A DNA stretch of 64,000 nucleotides, taken from NCBI GenBank assembly GCA_019873645.1, contig JAIOAX010000002.1, positions 224,315 through 288,314 of the forward strand. The letters are read 5' to 3'. The notes below the pieces were generated by a model that had not been told where the DNA came from, searched no databases, and saw only the letters and a program-made list of their open reading frames with translations. Below, piece by piece: positions 8,738 to 18,500 of the stretch. Positions within the stretch are counted from its first letter, which is position 1. The number at the start of each line of letters is the position of its first letter. The stretch comes from Chloroflexota bacterium (GTDB taxonomy: Bacteria; Chloroflexota; Anaerolineae; B4-G1; SLSP01). The position numbers were made by a program, and so were the translations under genes.

Positions 8738-9709
8738 TCAAGCAAACAGATGCGCCGCAGTGCGTTTGAGCATTTCCACGCCGCGCACCTCGGTCTCGAA
8801 GAGCGGCACGAACGCCCGCAAATCGGGAAAGCTGGCGCGAATGTCTTGCATGTAATGCTCCTGCATGGCGATGCGGTTGCGCACGAAGTCCGGTGTGGCG
8901 GCGGTGACATCGGCTTTATCAATGAGCATGTTCACGATCACCCCGCCGACGGGGATGCCGAAGTCGTGGAACCAGCCGATGAAGCGCTTGATGACCGCGA
9001 TGGGCAACGCCTCCGGCAGGGTGACGAAGAAGAAAGCCGTCTTCTCGGCGTCGGTGAGCAAGCCCTTCGTGCGTTCCATCCGCGAACGCAGATTGAGGAG
9101 ATACTCCATCAAAGGATCCTTTTCTTTCTTACGGCTGTAGGAGAGCAGTTCACGCAGCGACTTGGCTTCCTCGCGGCTCTGCACCATCTTGTTGACCCAC
9201 ATACTGTAAACGCTCGACATGCCCAACAGGCGGCGCGTGTTTGCCGTCGGCGCGGTGTCGAAAACGTAAACGTCATATTTGTCCTCGAACATCAGGTCAA
9301 TCATGTTCTCGAACATCGCCGATTCCTCGAAGGCCGGGTTCATCGTCGCCGACTCGACGAACTCATCGGCGCGCGTCTTGATGTCGGCATATTTGAGGAA
9401 CCATTGAATTTTCTGCGTCAATTCGACTTTGGAGCGTTCGATGGTGTCTTTGGTGTCAATCTCGTAGGCGTAGAGGTTAGGGACGCCGTTGACCGGCGTG
9501 GGCGCGCCGAAGACATTCTGATCGAGCAGACTGCTCAGCGAGTGCACCGGGTTGGTCGAGGCCAACAGTGTGCGGTGACCTTGTTGCGCCAGCCACAGGG
9601 CGGCTGTGCCGGCCATCACCGTTTTGCCGACGCCGCCCTTGCCGCCGAAGAAGATATACTTCATGCGGGAATGTTGTGCGAAAAATGCCGGCATGGATGC
9701 TGCACTCAT
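8738..9709 (-). CDS. ArsA/Get3-like ATPase (second of pair)
   Basis: The 323-residue protein has the deviant Walker A 'GGKGGVGKT' (about 23-31) of the SIMIBI class and the ArsA/Get3 fold. The ATG overlaps the stop of the upstream ArsA-like gene (ATGA), so translation is coupled. ArsA drives arsenite export and Get3 handles tail-anchored proteins. No arsB lies nearby and the Get3 client-binding role is unproven in bacteria. The paired small hydrophobic proteins upstream are possible clients. An internal Met just before 'KYIFFGGKGG' is an alternative start. Confidence 0.85.
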   Translation of the reverse strand: MSAASMPAFFAQHSRMKYIFFGGKGGVGKTVMAGTAALWLAQQGHRTLLASTNPVHSLSSLLDQNVFGAPTPVNGVPNLYAYEIDTKDTIERSKVELTQKIQWFLKYADIKTRADEFVESATMNPAFEESAMFENMIDLMFEDKYDVYVFDTAPTANTRRLLGMSSVYSMWVNKMVQSREEAKSLRELLSYSRKKEKDPLMEYLLNLRSRMERTKGLLTDAEKTAFFFVTLPEALPIAVIKRFIGWFHDFGIPVGGVIVNMLIDKADVTAATPDFVRNRIAMQEHYMQDIRASFPDLRAFVPLFETEVRGVEMLKRTAAHLFA

Positions 9710-10686
9710 GCTTCACCTCCGAACAACGCTTCTGCAACGCGGCCAATCATCTCCAGGCCGGTGATGTCGCGCTCGAACTCCGGCACCCGCGCCACCACAT
9801 CCGCACCGAAGATTTCGTCAATCTGTTTGAGGTACTTGTTCTGCATCTCAATGCGGTTTTGCAGGTAGGCGGGGATGTTTTGCTGTGCCAGTTCCGGCGG
9901 GATAACGCGATTGACGATGTACCCCGAAATGGGCACCTGATACTTGGCGAACAGCGTGGCGGCCTTTTGGGTGTCGAGGATAATCATCTCTTCCGGCGTG
10001 ACGACGAAGAAGAAGGCCGTCTTCTCACGGTCGGTGAGGATGCCTGATGAGGTGTTGATGCGTTTCTTGATGTCCTGGAGTTCGGCAAGGATTTGATCCT
10101 CTTCGGTTTGCTTCTTACGTTCGAGGATGGCGGCGACTTGCGCGTATTCCTGCATTTCCGCACGCAACGCGGTGATCTTATCAATCCATTCATCGTAGAC
10201 GCTTGCCATGCTTAAGTAATAGAGCGCATGGCCCAACGGCACCAGATCATAGATGTAATAGTCGTACTCACCGCCGACAACGATATCCACCACCGCGTCG
10301 AAGATGGCGCTCTCTTCCATTGCCGGTTCGGCAGCGGTCGCCTGGATGTAGTCTTCGATCTCCTTCGGCACCTCATCCAGGCCGTACATATCGAGGATTT
10401 TCTGCCGGATTTGATTCTGGTATTCGCGGATGCGCTGGTCGGCGTCAATCTCCTGCGCAAAAAGATTAGGGGCAATTTCTACCGCCCCCTTGCCGAAGAT
10501 GTCGCGCTCGAAGATGTCCGAGAGCGAGGCTTGCGGGTCTACGGAGAAGACCAGCACCTTGTACCCCTGTTTTGCCAGCCAGTAGGCTGTTGCTGCGGAA
10601 AAGGTGGTCTTGCCCAGCCCGCCTTTGCCGCCGAATTCGATGTAACGTCGGTTAGGGTGTTCGCGGAAAACTTGTGCAAGTGACAT
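9706..10686 (-). CDS. ArsA/Get3-like ATPase (first of pair)
   Basis: The 326-residue protein has 'GGKGGLGKTT' near residue 19 and 'VFSVDPQASLSD', the ArsA switch I region ('DPaxSL'). It is a clear paralog of the next gene downstream: both share 'EPAMEESAIF/NPAFEESAMF' and 'SGILTDREKTAFFFVVTPEE/KGLLTDAEKTAFFFVTLPEA'. The two products may form a heterodimer, since ArsA halves and Get3 both work as dimers. A leader rich in AACGTT words (10697-10752) precedes it. The function is inferred only from the family. Confidence 0.87.
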   Translation of the reverse strand: MSLAQVFREHPNRRYIEFGGKGGLGKTTFSAATAYWLAKQGYKVLVFSVDPQASLSDIFERDIFGKGAVEIAPNLFAQEIDADQRIREYQNQIRQKILDMYGLDEVPKEIEDYIQATAAEPAMEESAIFDAVVDIVVGGEYDYYIYDLVPLGHALYYLSMASVYDEWIDKITALRAEMQEYAQVAAILERKKQTEEDQILAELQDIKKRINTSSGILTDREKTAFFFVVTPEEMIILDTQKAATLFAKYQVPISGYIVNRVIPPELAQQNIPAYLQNRIEMQNKYLKQIDEIFGADVVARVPEFERDITGLEMIGRVAEALFGGEA

Positions 10687-10696
10687 GGTGTCTCCT

Positions 10697-10752
10697 TGAA
10701 AGGAACGTTAAAACCGTGGGAACGTTAGAACGTTGAAGTATGGGAACGTTTA
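10697..10752. repeat. AACGTT-word tandem repeat in ArsA-like leader
   Basis: GGGAACGTT/AGAACGTTGA words repeat in the short gap between the small-protein gene and the first ArsA-like gene. This is one of several such leader arrays in the window. Confidence 0.6.
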
Positions 10753-10754
10753 AC

Positions 10755-11036
10755 TTACGCCAACGCGTCGGTCAGGTCACGTTCACGCAACATGCGCCGC
10801 TTCCATGTGGAAATTTGCGGCACGACATAGGGCAATAAGCGCAGTGAATAATAAGGCGGCAGGATGGGAATGCCGAGCAAGTCACCCATGGTGATGAGGA
10901 TGAACAGATGCTCCATACTGCCGCGGGTCTTGAGGGCAAAGCGGGTCATGTCGTGACCAGCCATCCCGTACAGGAACTCTTTGATCGAGCGGCCGATTTG
11001 CTTCAGTTTGCTTTCGCGTGGTTCTTCTTCTGGCAT
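10755..11036 (-). CDS. Small hydrophobic protein, paralog B, linked to ArsA-like ATPases
   Basis: The ATG at 11036 has a strong GGAGG site 8 bp upstream, giving 93 residues. A basic N-terminal part ('KLKQIGRSIKEFLYGM') leads into one hydrophobic stretch ('LFILITMGDLLGIPILPPYY') that contains prolines and could form a hairpin. It ends in 'RRMLRERDLTD'. It is clearly paralogous to the 98-residue product of the gene upstream. It is too small to be an enzyme and probably binds the membrane. Its place directly before two ArsA/Get3-like genes suggests it is a client or membrane partner. I know no characterised homolog. Confidence 0.75.
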   Translation of the reverse strand: MPEEEPRESKLKQIGRSIKEFLYGMAGHDMTRFALKTRGSMEHLFILITMGDLLGIPILPPYYSLRLLPYVVPQISTWKRRMLRERDLTDALA

Positions 11037-11157
11037 TGTATTTCCTCCACAAACAAGGTGGTCAGCAGATTTAGCAGATTGAAATATGCGCATCTGCTTG
11101 CTCGGGCCGGTCTCCGACCGCGCCCGCCAACAGTGTCCATTCGTGCAGATTCGTGGT

Positions 11158-11454
11158 TCAATCAATCCCTTCGATGAATTCTGCCAGGTCAGTCCAGTCG
11201 CGCTCGCGGAGCAGACTGCGCCGCCAGCGGTTGATCGCCGGGACAATATAAGGCAGCAGGCGCAGAGTGTAATAGGGCGGCAGAATGGGCAATCCCACCA
11301 GGTCCCCAAAACTGATCAGCAAAAACAGGCTTTCGATGGCGGCACGCTCGCGCCGGGCGCTCTGGGCCCACTCGTAGGTGGTCATGCCGTAGAATACTTC
11401 GCGCGCCGCGCATGCGACTTGTCGCAGTCTGTTCCCGATGCTGCCCGGTTTCAC
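11158..11454 (-). CDS. Small hydrophobic protein, paralog A, linked to ArsA-like ATPases
   Basis: It has 98 residues from a GTG at 11454. It shares with its neighbour the core 'ESLFLLISFGDLVGLPILPP', then 'RLLPYIVP' and 'LLRERDWTD'. The hydrophobic core is about 35 residues with several prolines. The ribosome-binding site is weak. The gene is first in a same-strand run of small A, small B, ArsA-like 1 and ArsA-like 2. The 120-bp gap to paralog B contains dispersed repeats. Two small paralogs beside two ATPase paralogs suggests that the set was duplicated together. Confidence 0.7.
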   Translation of the reverse strand: MKPGSIGNRLRQVACAAREVFYGMTTYEWAQSARRERAAIESLFLLISFGDLVGLPILPPYYTLRLLPYIVPAINRWRRSLLRERDWTDLAEFIEGID

Positions 11455-11525
11455 GCTGCGCCTGCTTGTTATAACGTTTGAACGTGTGAAAGTTGAGGAG
11501 GAAGGGGGGCCAATCTACCTTTCCT

Positions 11526-11545
11526 CAACAACTATAGAGTTGTTA
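11526..11545. terminator. Hairpin at the cstA stop codon
   Basis: AACAACT and AGTTGTT flank ATAG and overlap the cstA stop at 11543-11545. It has no long T-run, so termination is possible but not certain. Confidence 0.45.
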
Positions 11546-13261
11546 AGCCTTGGCAGGAGCTTGTTTCTCCCGTGGCTTACGCAGTGCCTTCCAGCCATCA
11601 TAGATGAGGAAGCTTGCCGCGATAACCAGCACCAGGGCGATAATGCCCACGAGCACCGACGCGATGCCCGCCTGGGGCGTCGCTGCTTTGGGCAGTTTGA
11701 CGAAGAAGTTGTCATAGGCCAGGTAGAGCAGCGCAGCGATGGTGGTGACGATCATAAATCCTGCCGGATAGAGTGCCCAGGTATGCTTGCGCCCTTCTGA
11801 GATGGCCCACAGGGATACCAGCAGCAACGCCAGCCCCGCCATAAGCTGGTTGGCTGCGCCAAACGCCGCCCAGATCGTGAGCCAGGGGATGACCCATACG
11901 AAGATCAACGTCAGAATCAACGCTACGATGGTGCCTATATGCATGTTTTTCATCACCGGCACTTGCTCACCGAGCAACTCGGCGCTGGCAACGCGCATGA
12001 AGCGGACAACGAGCTGCATGATCGTCAGCGCCATGATGGTCAAAAAGACCGAGCCATACGCCGTACCGAAATCTTTGGGGATGCCGATGTGGCTCAAGAA
12101 GTTCGCCAGTCCGCCGGAGAATACGGCCAGCGCCTTGGCCGCGCCGCCGGCATCCTGATACCCCTGGAAGCCGCCAAAGGCCGCCGTCGCGGTGAGGAAA
12201 GCGACCGTGGCAAAGACCATCTCCAGGAACATCGCGCCGCCGCCCACCGGCAGGGCGTCCGTTTCAGTTTCCAATTGTCGCGCCGTCCCAGAGGTCGAAA
12301 CCAGGCTATGCCAGCCGGAGATTGCGCCGCAGGCAATGGTGACGAAAAGCATCGGCCACAACGGGCCGCTGGCGGTGGTGAACTTGGTGAAGGCCGGGAA
12401 GTCGCCCATCCCCGGACGCCAGATGAGCATGCCGAGAATCCCGCCCAAGATGCCCAGCGAGACAATCCAGAAGGAGACGTAGTTGATCGGTTGAGCAAAG
12501 GACCAGATCGGCAACACCGAGCCTAGATAGCAGAAGGCAATCACCAACAGTGTGCCGATGACCTGCGCACGGGTGTTGCCCAGGAACCAGACCGGCGATT
12601 CGGGCAGGCCGTAGAGGCTGGTGAAGAAGTTGGCGACCGGCTTGGTGGTGCTGAGCCAAATGCCCACAAAAGTAAGCACGACGGTCACGACTGTGGTGAG
12701 GATGATGTCTTTTTTCCATTTGTAGGTCATCTGTCCCGCCAGGATGCCCATCAAAACCACCATAATCATCCCCAGCGGCACTTTGGGGTTGGTCATCAAG
12801 GTCTTGCCGACGGCGTTGCCGAAGCTGCCCATAATCAGCAACAGGTAGAAGTAGAGGAAGATCATCAAAATCGTGCGCGCCCGCGGCGAGACAAGTTTGT
12901 AGCTCAGCGCGCCCATTGAGTCGCCGTCGCGGCGCACGCCCATCATCATTGCCCCGTAGTCCTGCACCCAACCGATGAAGAAGGTGCCCAGGATGATCCA
13001 GAGCATGGCGGGGAACCACCCCCATTGCACGGCAATAATCGGGCCGGTGATGGGGCCAAGCGCGGCAATAGACTTGAATTGATAACCGAATAATACGTTG
13101 CGGCTGGCGGGTGTGAAATCTACACCGTCCATATACATCTTGGCCGGGGTCGCCTTCTTGGCGTCGGGCCGGATCACATCGCGGTCAATGCGACGGGCAT
13201 ACCAGCCGTACCCAACGACGAGCGCCACGGCAGCAATAATCAACACAAAAATCGAATTCAT
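11543..13261 (-). CDS. cstA: Carbon starvation protein CstA family transporter
   Basis: The 572-residue polytopic membrane protein has the family opening ('YGWYARRIDRDVI') and the signature 'VLFGYQFKSIAALGPITGP' early on, followed by many hydrophobic helices. CstA proteins import peptides and pyruvate; here the substrate is unknown. The length is shorter than E. coli CstA (about 700) but usual for many bacteria. A strong promoter lies about 210 bp upstream (13468-13496), and the leader carries an unusual ribosome-binding sequence. Confidence 0.9.
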   Translation of the reverse strand: MNSIFVLIIAAVALVVGYGWYARRIDRDVIRPDAKKATPAKMYMDGVDFTPASRNVLFGYQFKSIAALGPITGPIIAVQWGWFPAMLWIILGTFFIGWVQDYGAMMMGVRRDGDSMGALSYKLVSPRARTILMIFLYFYLLLIMGSFGNAVGKTLMTNPKVPLGMIMVVLMGILAGQMTYKWKKDIILTTVVTVVLTFVGIWLSTTKPVANFFTSLYGLPESPVWFLGNTRAQVIGTLLVIAFCYLGSVLPIWSFAQPINYVSFWIVSLGILGGILGMLIWRPGMGDFPAFTKFTTASGPLWPMLFVTIACGAISGWHSLVSTSGTARQLETETDALPVGGGAMFLEMVFATVAFLTATAAFGGFQGYQDAGGAAKALAVFSGGLANFLSHIGIPKDFGTAYGSVFLTIMALTIMQLVVRFMRVASAELLGEQVPVMKNMHIGTIVALILTLIFVWVIPWLTIWAAFGAANQLMAGLALLLVSLWAISEGRKHTWALYPAGFMIVTTIAALLYLAYDNFFVKLPKAATPQAGIASVLVGIIALVLVIAASFLIYDGWKALRKPREKQAPAKA

Positions 13262-13423
13262 AAGTAACCCCCTTTCGAAGTCCGTTTACTGTGCGATTGA
13301 TTGAATGTAGCGAAAAGAATTGCTGCGATGTTAGATGTGGTGCTTGCGATGTTGGATGAATGATGTTGAAGATGTTGAAGTGGAATGGAAAACGAAATGG
13401 AAAATCAGCGATTTAGACCTGCC

Positions 13424-13442
13424 CTATGGCATCACCTCCTTT
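13424..13442 (-). promoter_or_regulatory. Perfect anti-SD-complementary site with minimal ORF in cstA leader
   Basis: On the reverse strand AAAGGAGGTGAT (13431-13442) is fully complementary to the usual 3' tail of 16S rRNA. An ATG overlapping its end starts a three-codon ORF (Met-Pro-stop, 13424-13432). It lies about 165 bp before cstA and about 20 bp after the predicted transcription start. Confidence 0.4.
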
Positions 13443-13467
13443 GGCCCCCCTGAAATTCACCTTTACT

Positions 13468-13496
13468 ATTATAAGTCTCTCTTATGGGTAATGCAA
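13468..13496 (-). promoter_or_regulatory. Strong sigma-70 promoter of cstA
   Basis: TTGCAT (13491-13496), a 17-bp spacer and a perfect TATAAT (13468-13473) lie on the reverse strand, between the thyX stop and cstA. Confidence 0.75.
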
Positions 13497-13502
13497 ATTT
13501 TT

Positions 13503-14132
13503 TCAAACGAAGAATTCAGGATGACGTGCCCGCAGCTCGTCGAGCAGGTCGCCGAAGATCGTCGGAGCGTGGGGGGCGAGCAGCTCCAGCATCTTGGTCG
13601 CCATCCGCCGGATCTCCCATTGCGCTTCGGGGGTAATGCGCAGGCGGAAGAAATGCCGCAGCTCGCGGAAGTTCATTGTGACGATGATGCGCGTCGCGGC
13701 AGCATTCGGCAACACAAACCGCGCGTCCTCCTTCAGTATCCCCAACTCCCGCAGCTCCCGATATGCCGATTTCACCTGCTCGACGAAACCATCCCATACC
13801 TCGCGCGCATGCGGGTCTGCGGCAATCGCATCGGGGACGACCAATGCCGGATCGGAGGCGTCCACGTAGCGTTGCGATTCCTGGGAGTACGAGGCGATCC
13901 GATGCCTGACAAGCTGATGGGAACACGCTCTGCTAATCCCGCTGATCTCGAACGTGGCGCTGGCGTGCTCAATGAGGCTCTCATGGCCTTCTTGTAGCCG
14001 CGCCCGTAGAAACTTTGCCGGATCACCCCGGCTCTCGCTGCGATAGCACACCCGCCCCGCATGCTCCAGCAATGCCTCCGGCGTCCCGTTTCCACGCAGA
14101 TACTGGGTCAACGCAATCAGTTCGACTTGCAT
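13503..14132 (-). CDS. thyX: FAD-dependent thymidylate synthase ThyX
   Basis: The 209-residue protein has the ThyX signature RHRX7S ('RHRIASYSQES', residues 76-86) that binds FAD and dUMP. It makes dTMP from dUMP using methylene-tetrahydrofolate and NADPH, with FAD as cofactor. The methylene-THF can be supplied by FolD encoded at 26.5 kb. The start has GAGGGG 6 bp upstream. Length and motif are normal for the family. Confidence 0.95.
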   Translation of the reverse strand: MQVELIALTQYLRGNGTPEALLEHAGRVCYRSESRGDPAKFLRARLQEGHESLIEHASATFEISGISRACSHQLVRHRIASYSQESQRYVDASDPALVVPDAIAADPHAREVWDGFVEQVKSAYRELRELGILKEDARFVLPNAAATRIIVTMNFRELRHFFRLRITPEAQWEIRRMATKMLELLAPHAPTIFGDLLDELRARHPEFFV

Positions 14133-14138
14133 AGTTCC

Positions 14139-14157
14139 CCTCGTTACTCGTTACTGG
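14139..14157. repeat. Short TCGTTAC heptamer repeat
   Basis: CTCGTTACTCGTTACTGGTT-like 7-bp words fill the short gap between thyX and the MFS gene. Confidence 0.45.
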
Positions 14158-15497
14158 TTGTGGTTGATCTCTGCGGCGCGGGCGGCCATCAAGGCGCGTA
14201 GCTTCGCCGCATCTTTGGGGTATGCCCAGTAAAACAGCGAGTAGAGGATGAAGCAGATGACCCACGGGAAGGGGATCGTCCAAAGCATGGCCTGTGTAAA
14301 GCCGATGCGGTCGGCCAGGCTACCGGCGACATAGGCCACCAGTGCCGCAAATCCGCTCTCCACGAAAGTCGTCATCGAGAATGCTGTAGCGCGCAATTCC
14401 GGCGGGACGGCGCCCTGCATCATCGGCTCCTTCGCCCCCTTGCCCGCCCAACTGATGAGCAGTGCCGTCACAAAGCACAGGAAGAAGAAGGGCCAGAATC
14501 CCCAGTTCTCCGTACGCGTCAGCATGATGTAGCTTAGCGGGATGCCGCAAAAAACGGAAATCTGCCCCACAATCGTGCGGCCATATTTGGGATTGCGGCC
14601 TTCCGCCCAATCGCCGATGACGCCGCCGAGCACGTTGCTGATGGCCGTCCCGATGACGATGCCCGCAAAGGCCAGTGTCGCGCTCCCCTGCGGATGATCG
14701 AAGACGACAGCTTCCGTCATCCCGCGCACATCCACCATCCACGTGATCAGGTATAGTCCCAACACCACCCAGGGCATGCTCCCGGCCAAGCCTTGCAGGA
14801 TCGCCACCCAAATCGTGGGGATTGCCAGCACTTTGGGAATGTCGGAGAATTTGATAGCGTACAGGGCGGCCTGCTCCGCGGTGATTTTCCCTGCCAGTTC
14901 CGGCTCCGCCGCGCCGCGCGTAGGTTCCTTCACTAACAAAGCCACCACCAGGCCGGAGAGCACGCTGAACGCGCCGAGCAGGTAGAAGCCCCAGCGCCAT
15001 AGCGTCGGCGTCGCCAGGAAGCCCAGCCCCACCGTGCCGACGACGATGCCCAGGACGCCGATGGATTCCAAAAGGCCGAGCGCGCGCCCGCGTTGGCGCG
15101 GCGGGAACGTGTCTGACATCAGTGAGAAGGTTGCGGGCATCAGACATCCCAATCCCAGACCGGCAATGGCGCGGATGAGGAGCAACTGCCCGAAGTTTTG
15201 TGTGAAGCCGCAGAACAGCGTCCAAATCCCCCATAGCCCCGTGCCGACGATGATGACGCGCTTGCGCGACCACTTATCGGCAGCATAGCCCCAAAACGGC
15301 GCACTGAGCGATTGCAGCAGGCTGCGAATGGTGCCGATCAGCCCTAACGCCTGGTAGTCCAACCCCCACAGTTTCTGAATGGTGGGAAAGAGGACGGAGA
15401 TGATTTGCCCTTCTCCCTGATCTATGAAGTAACCAAAGGCCAGGGCGAACAAGGTTTTCCAGCGGGTCATTTTTGATTCAGATGATGTTGTGGTCAT
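14151..15497 (-). CDS. MFS transporter
   Basis: The protein has 448 residues with about 12 transmembrane helices. It has the MFS loop signature between helices 2 and 3 ('GYAADKWSRKRVI', close to GxxxDRxGRR). The substrate cannot be told from sequence. It lies just upstream of thyX on the same strand, 18 bp away, so the two may be co-transcribed. The start ATG 15497 has a GGAG site. Confidence 0.85.
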   Translation of the reverse strand: MTTTSSESKMTRWKTLFALAFGYFIDQGEGQIISVLFPTIQKLWGLDYQALGLIGTIRSLLQSLSAPFWGYAADKWSRKRVIIVGTGLWGIWTLFCGFTQNFGQLLLIRAIAGLGLGCLMPATFSLMSDTFPPRQRGRALGLLESIGVLGIVVGTVGLGFLATPTLWRWGFYLLGAFSVLSGLVVALLVKEPTRGAAEPELAGKITAEQAALYAIKFSDIPKVLAIPTIWVAILQGLAGSMPWVVLGLYLITWMVDVRGMTEAVVFDHPQGSATLAFAGIVIGTAISNVLGGVIGDWAEGRNPKYGRTIVGQISVFCGIPLSYIMLTRTENWGFWPFFFLCFVTALLISWAGKGAKEPMMQGAVPPELRATAFSMTTFVESGFAALVAYVAGSLADRIGFTQAMLWTIPFPWVICFILYSLFYWAYPKDAAKLRALMAARAAEINHNQ

Positions 15498-15555
15498 ACC
15501 TATTCTCCATGATGTAAGGTTGTTGAGTCATCGGGTAGTTGTCGCTCCGGGTGCA

Positions 15556-18500
15556 TTATGGCACAGTTTGTGAGGATGACAACGCCGCACTCCGTAGCAC
15601 CAGGGGCAAGAAAATACGCGGCAGGGCTTCAGCCTCGACTTCCACCTGTGCCGCACCCGTTAACACAACTGTGTGGGTTCCCTGGCTGATGGGCAATGTG
15701 GCGGTGATCCAGCCAGTTGCCGATTGCGCCGGCGCCGTGAACTGGCCGCGCGCATCAATCGTGCCCACGTTGCTGCTCCACAGGATGGTAGCGGTCAACG
15801 CAGTGGGATTGTCCCAGGCATCATAGGGCATCGCCGTCATCTGCGCCGTTTCTTTGACTCGCAGCCGCAATGGGTTGGGCGTGATCTCCAGACGCACCGG
15901 CGGGCCGACCGTAACCGTCACCGGCGCGCTTGTGGTGAAGGCGCGCCAGGCTTCGTTCATCCAAAAGGTCAACGTGGCCGTGACATGACCGGTTGTCGGA
16001 TAGGTGGCGGCGGTGAAAACGCCGTTTGCGTCTACGTTGCCCGCATCGGTTGCCCATGTCGTTGTGGCGGCTATGTCTGCCGGATTGCCCCAGGCATCCA
16101 CCAGCGTCGCCGTGAAGGGGATAGAAGCAGCCACCCGCACTTGCGCCGCAGGCGGATGGATCATCGCCGCTGCCGGCGCCGCCGCCCGCACCTGGACGCG
16201 CGCCTGACCGGTGAGTGTGAGCGGTGAAGGCTCTGTAAAGTGCGCTGTCGCCGTCACCCATCCATCGCCGACCGTCATCGGCGCCGTGAACAGGCCGCAC
16301 GCATCAATCGTGCCAAAGCTGCTTTCCCAGACCAGTATCGGCGTCGCCGCCGTGGGATTGCCCCAGGCGTCGGCAAATGTGGCCGTGAATTGTACGGTTT
16401 GCTCAGGCAAGGCGATGACCGGGTCAGGGACGACATCGAGGCTGGCCGGCGGGCCGGCCGTGATGGTGATGGTGACGACTGTGGAAAGCGGGCCGAGATG
16501 GCCGATGAGCCGCGCGGTTGTGAGCGCCGTCGGCGCGGTGTAGACGCCATACGCATCCACTGTCCCTACATCCACCGTCCACGTGGGAGTGACGGCGAAC
16601 GTCTGCCCGAAGCGGGTGTCGCCCTCGCTGACCAGCATATTCCTCAGATCAACCGTACTACCCAGGGGCAGCGTCAATGTGGTGGGAGTCAGGCGCAATC
16701 TTGACCACCACGGAAGCCACAGCGCCGGATCGCCGAGCAGCGTGTAGGTGCGCGCCTCATACGAATAGATAATGGCCTGCCGTCCAACCTGCGTCAGTTC
16801 GCCCAGGTTGAAGATGCCCCGCTGGAACGCCGCTTTGAACATCGCCCGCGCCGACGTTTCCTCGCTGGACGCATAAGCCAACCCCGCCGGCCCGTATGCC
16901 GCAATCGCGCCTGTTTGCGTCAACACCGTCGTAGCCCATTCGCCGATGGAGCGCACATCCCGATTAGGCACACTGGGATACTTCGGCGGGAACATCCAGT
17001 AGCCGTCCCAACAGTCCAGTGAGAGGAGGAAGGGCAGCGCCGTCGTTTGTGTGAGCGCAGCCAGGTCGGTGTTGAAGATCAACGGTTCATGCGCCCAACG
17101 GTGGATGGAACCGTGCCCGGCGTAAGTCAGCAGGCCTGCGCCGGCGTTCCACGCCCGCGTGAGCGCGTTGGTGGCTGTGGGGCAAGGTGTCAATGAGGGG
17201 GAACAGTAAGCTTCCATATAGACTGTTTGGGTTGTCATGGCGGTCGGAAACAGTGTCCGCAACCGTTCCAGCAGGCTGTCGAAACCCTCGTCGGTGGTCT
17301 CACCGTTGTCGGCGACGAGCAGCGCGTGCAATTGCCATGGCGCGGATGACTGCGCCTCGTAGTTCAGCACTTTCGTCACGTAAGCGGCCACCTCCGCCAC
17401 AGTCTGTGCGGGGATGCGGCCCACGTAGACTTCCGGGAAGCCGTCATTGTTCACATCGCCGAAGCGGCTGTCCACCGGCACATCGCCCTGGCTGGGATCG
17501 GCAAATTCACGGTACGGTGGAATCCACGTAGGCACAAAGGCTCCATAGGTCGTAGGGTTGTAGCCCTTGAAGTTGAAGTTGCCGTCGCCCACCAGGAAGA
17601 GATACTTCACCGCCGGGCCAGGCCAGTGGGCGTGCGCGTAAGCCACAAACGCGCGGATGGCCTCTGGGTGGAACACACCGCCGTTGAACAGCGGGTAAAT
17701 GTCCTCCACGGCGACCCGGCGTACCCGCAATCCTTGCGCTTCACGTTGCGCCACGAGCGGCTGGAGCGCATCCAGAAAATGCCGCGGCGCGATGATGATC
17801 TCATCTGCACCTGTCGGCGGCGCGAGCAGGTCCAGGGCCGGCGAGTAGCGTGTGGGCGTGATCGGGCGCGGGACTTCGGCCAGATAGCGCGTCCCGACCG
17901 GCGCAGTATCCTGGAAAGTCGCCCCGCCGTTGACGAGCGCCACGGGCTGTAGCGGATCGCTCACATCATACAACCGCGCGCCGGTGGGCCAATCGGCCAC
18001 GCTGTATGTTGTCGCGGCGCCGCTCAATGCAGCACAGACGAACGTACCACCAACTCCCACCGGCGAACGGCGATAGGTCAGCTCGGCGCGGTCGAAGAAA
18101 ATGCGCTGCGGCCCTACATCGGTGACATAAGCCACGCGCAGGTTGTTGTTTCCTGCAAGCAATGCCGCAGCGGGCACGCTGGTGGTGATGATGTGACCGA
18201 TTTTGCCGTCCCAATAGAAATCGCCCAACGCCGTTCCGTTGAAAGTGAGACGGACATGATGATCGAGGTCGAGGGTGTCGCTGTAATTGAACGAAGCCAT
18301 TTCCACCACCAGCATCGCCGCATCGCCGGTCGTCAGCGGCGCAGGCAGGACGATGGGATAGGTTCTGGTTATAGTGTTGACGACGTTCACATCTTCCCAA
18401 AACCAGGTGGTGAGGGTGCCGGGGTTGGTGCTGGCGCGCGCCCAATAGCGCAGATTGCGTTCGGCGACGGCGGTGACGCGGCAGACGCCGGCAGACGCCC

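Noticed and set aside
8588..9868. A 426-residue reading frame antisense to the ArsA-like gene
   Set aside because: It begins in heptamer repeats and mirrors a clear ATPase gene.
8738..10686. Arsenic-resistance operon
   Set aside because: The ATPases are ArsA-like but no arsB/acr3, arsC or arsD is next to them.
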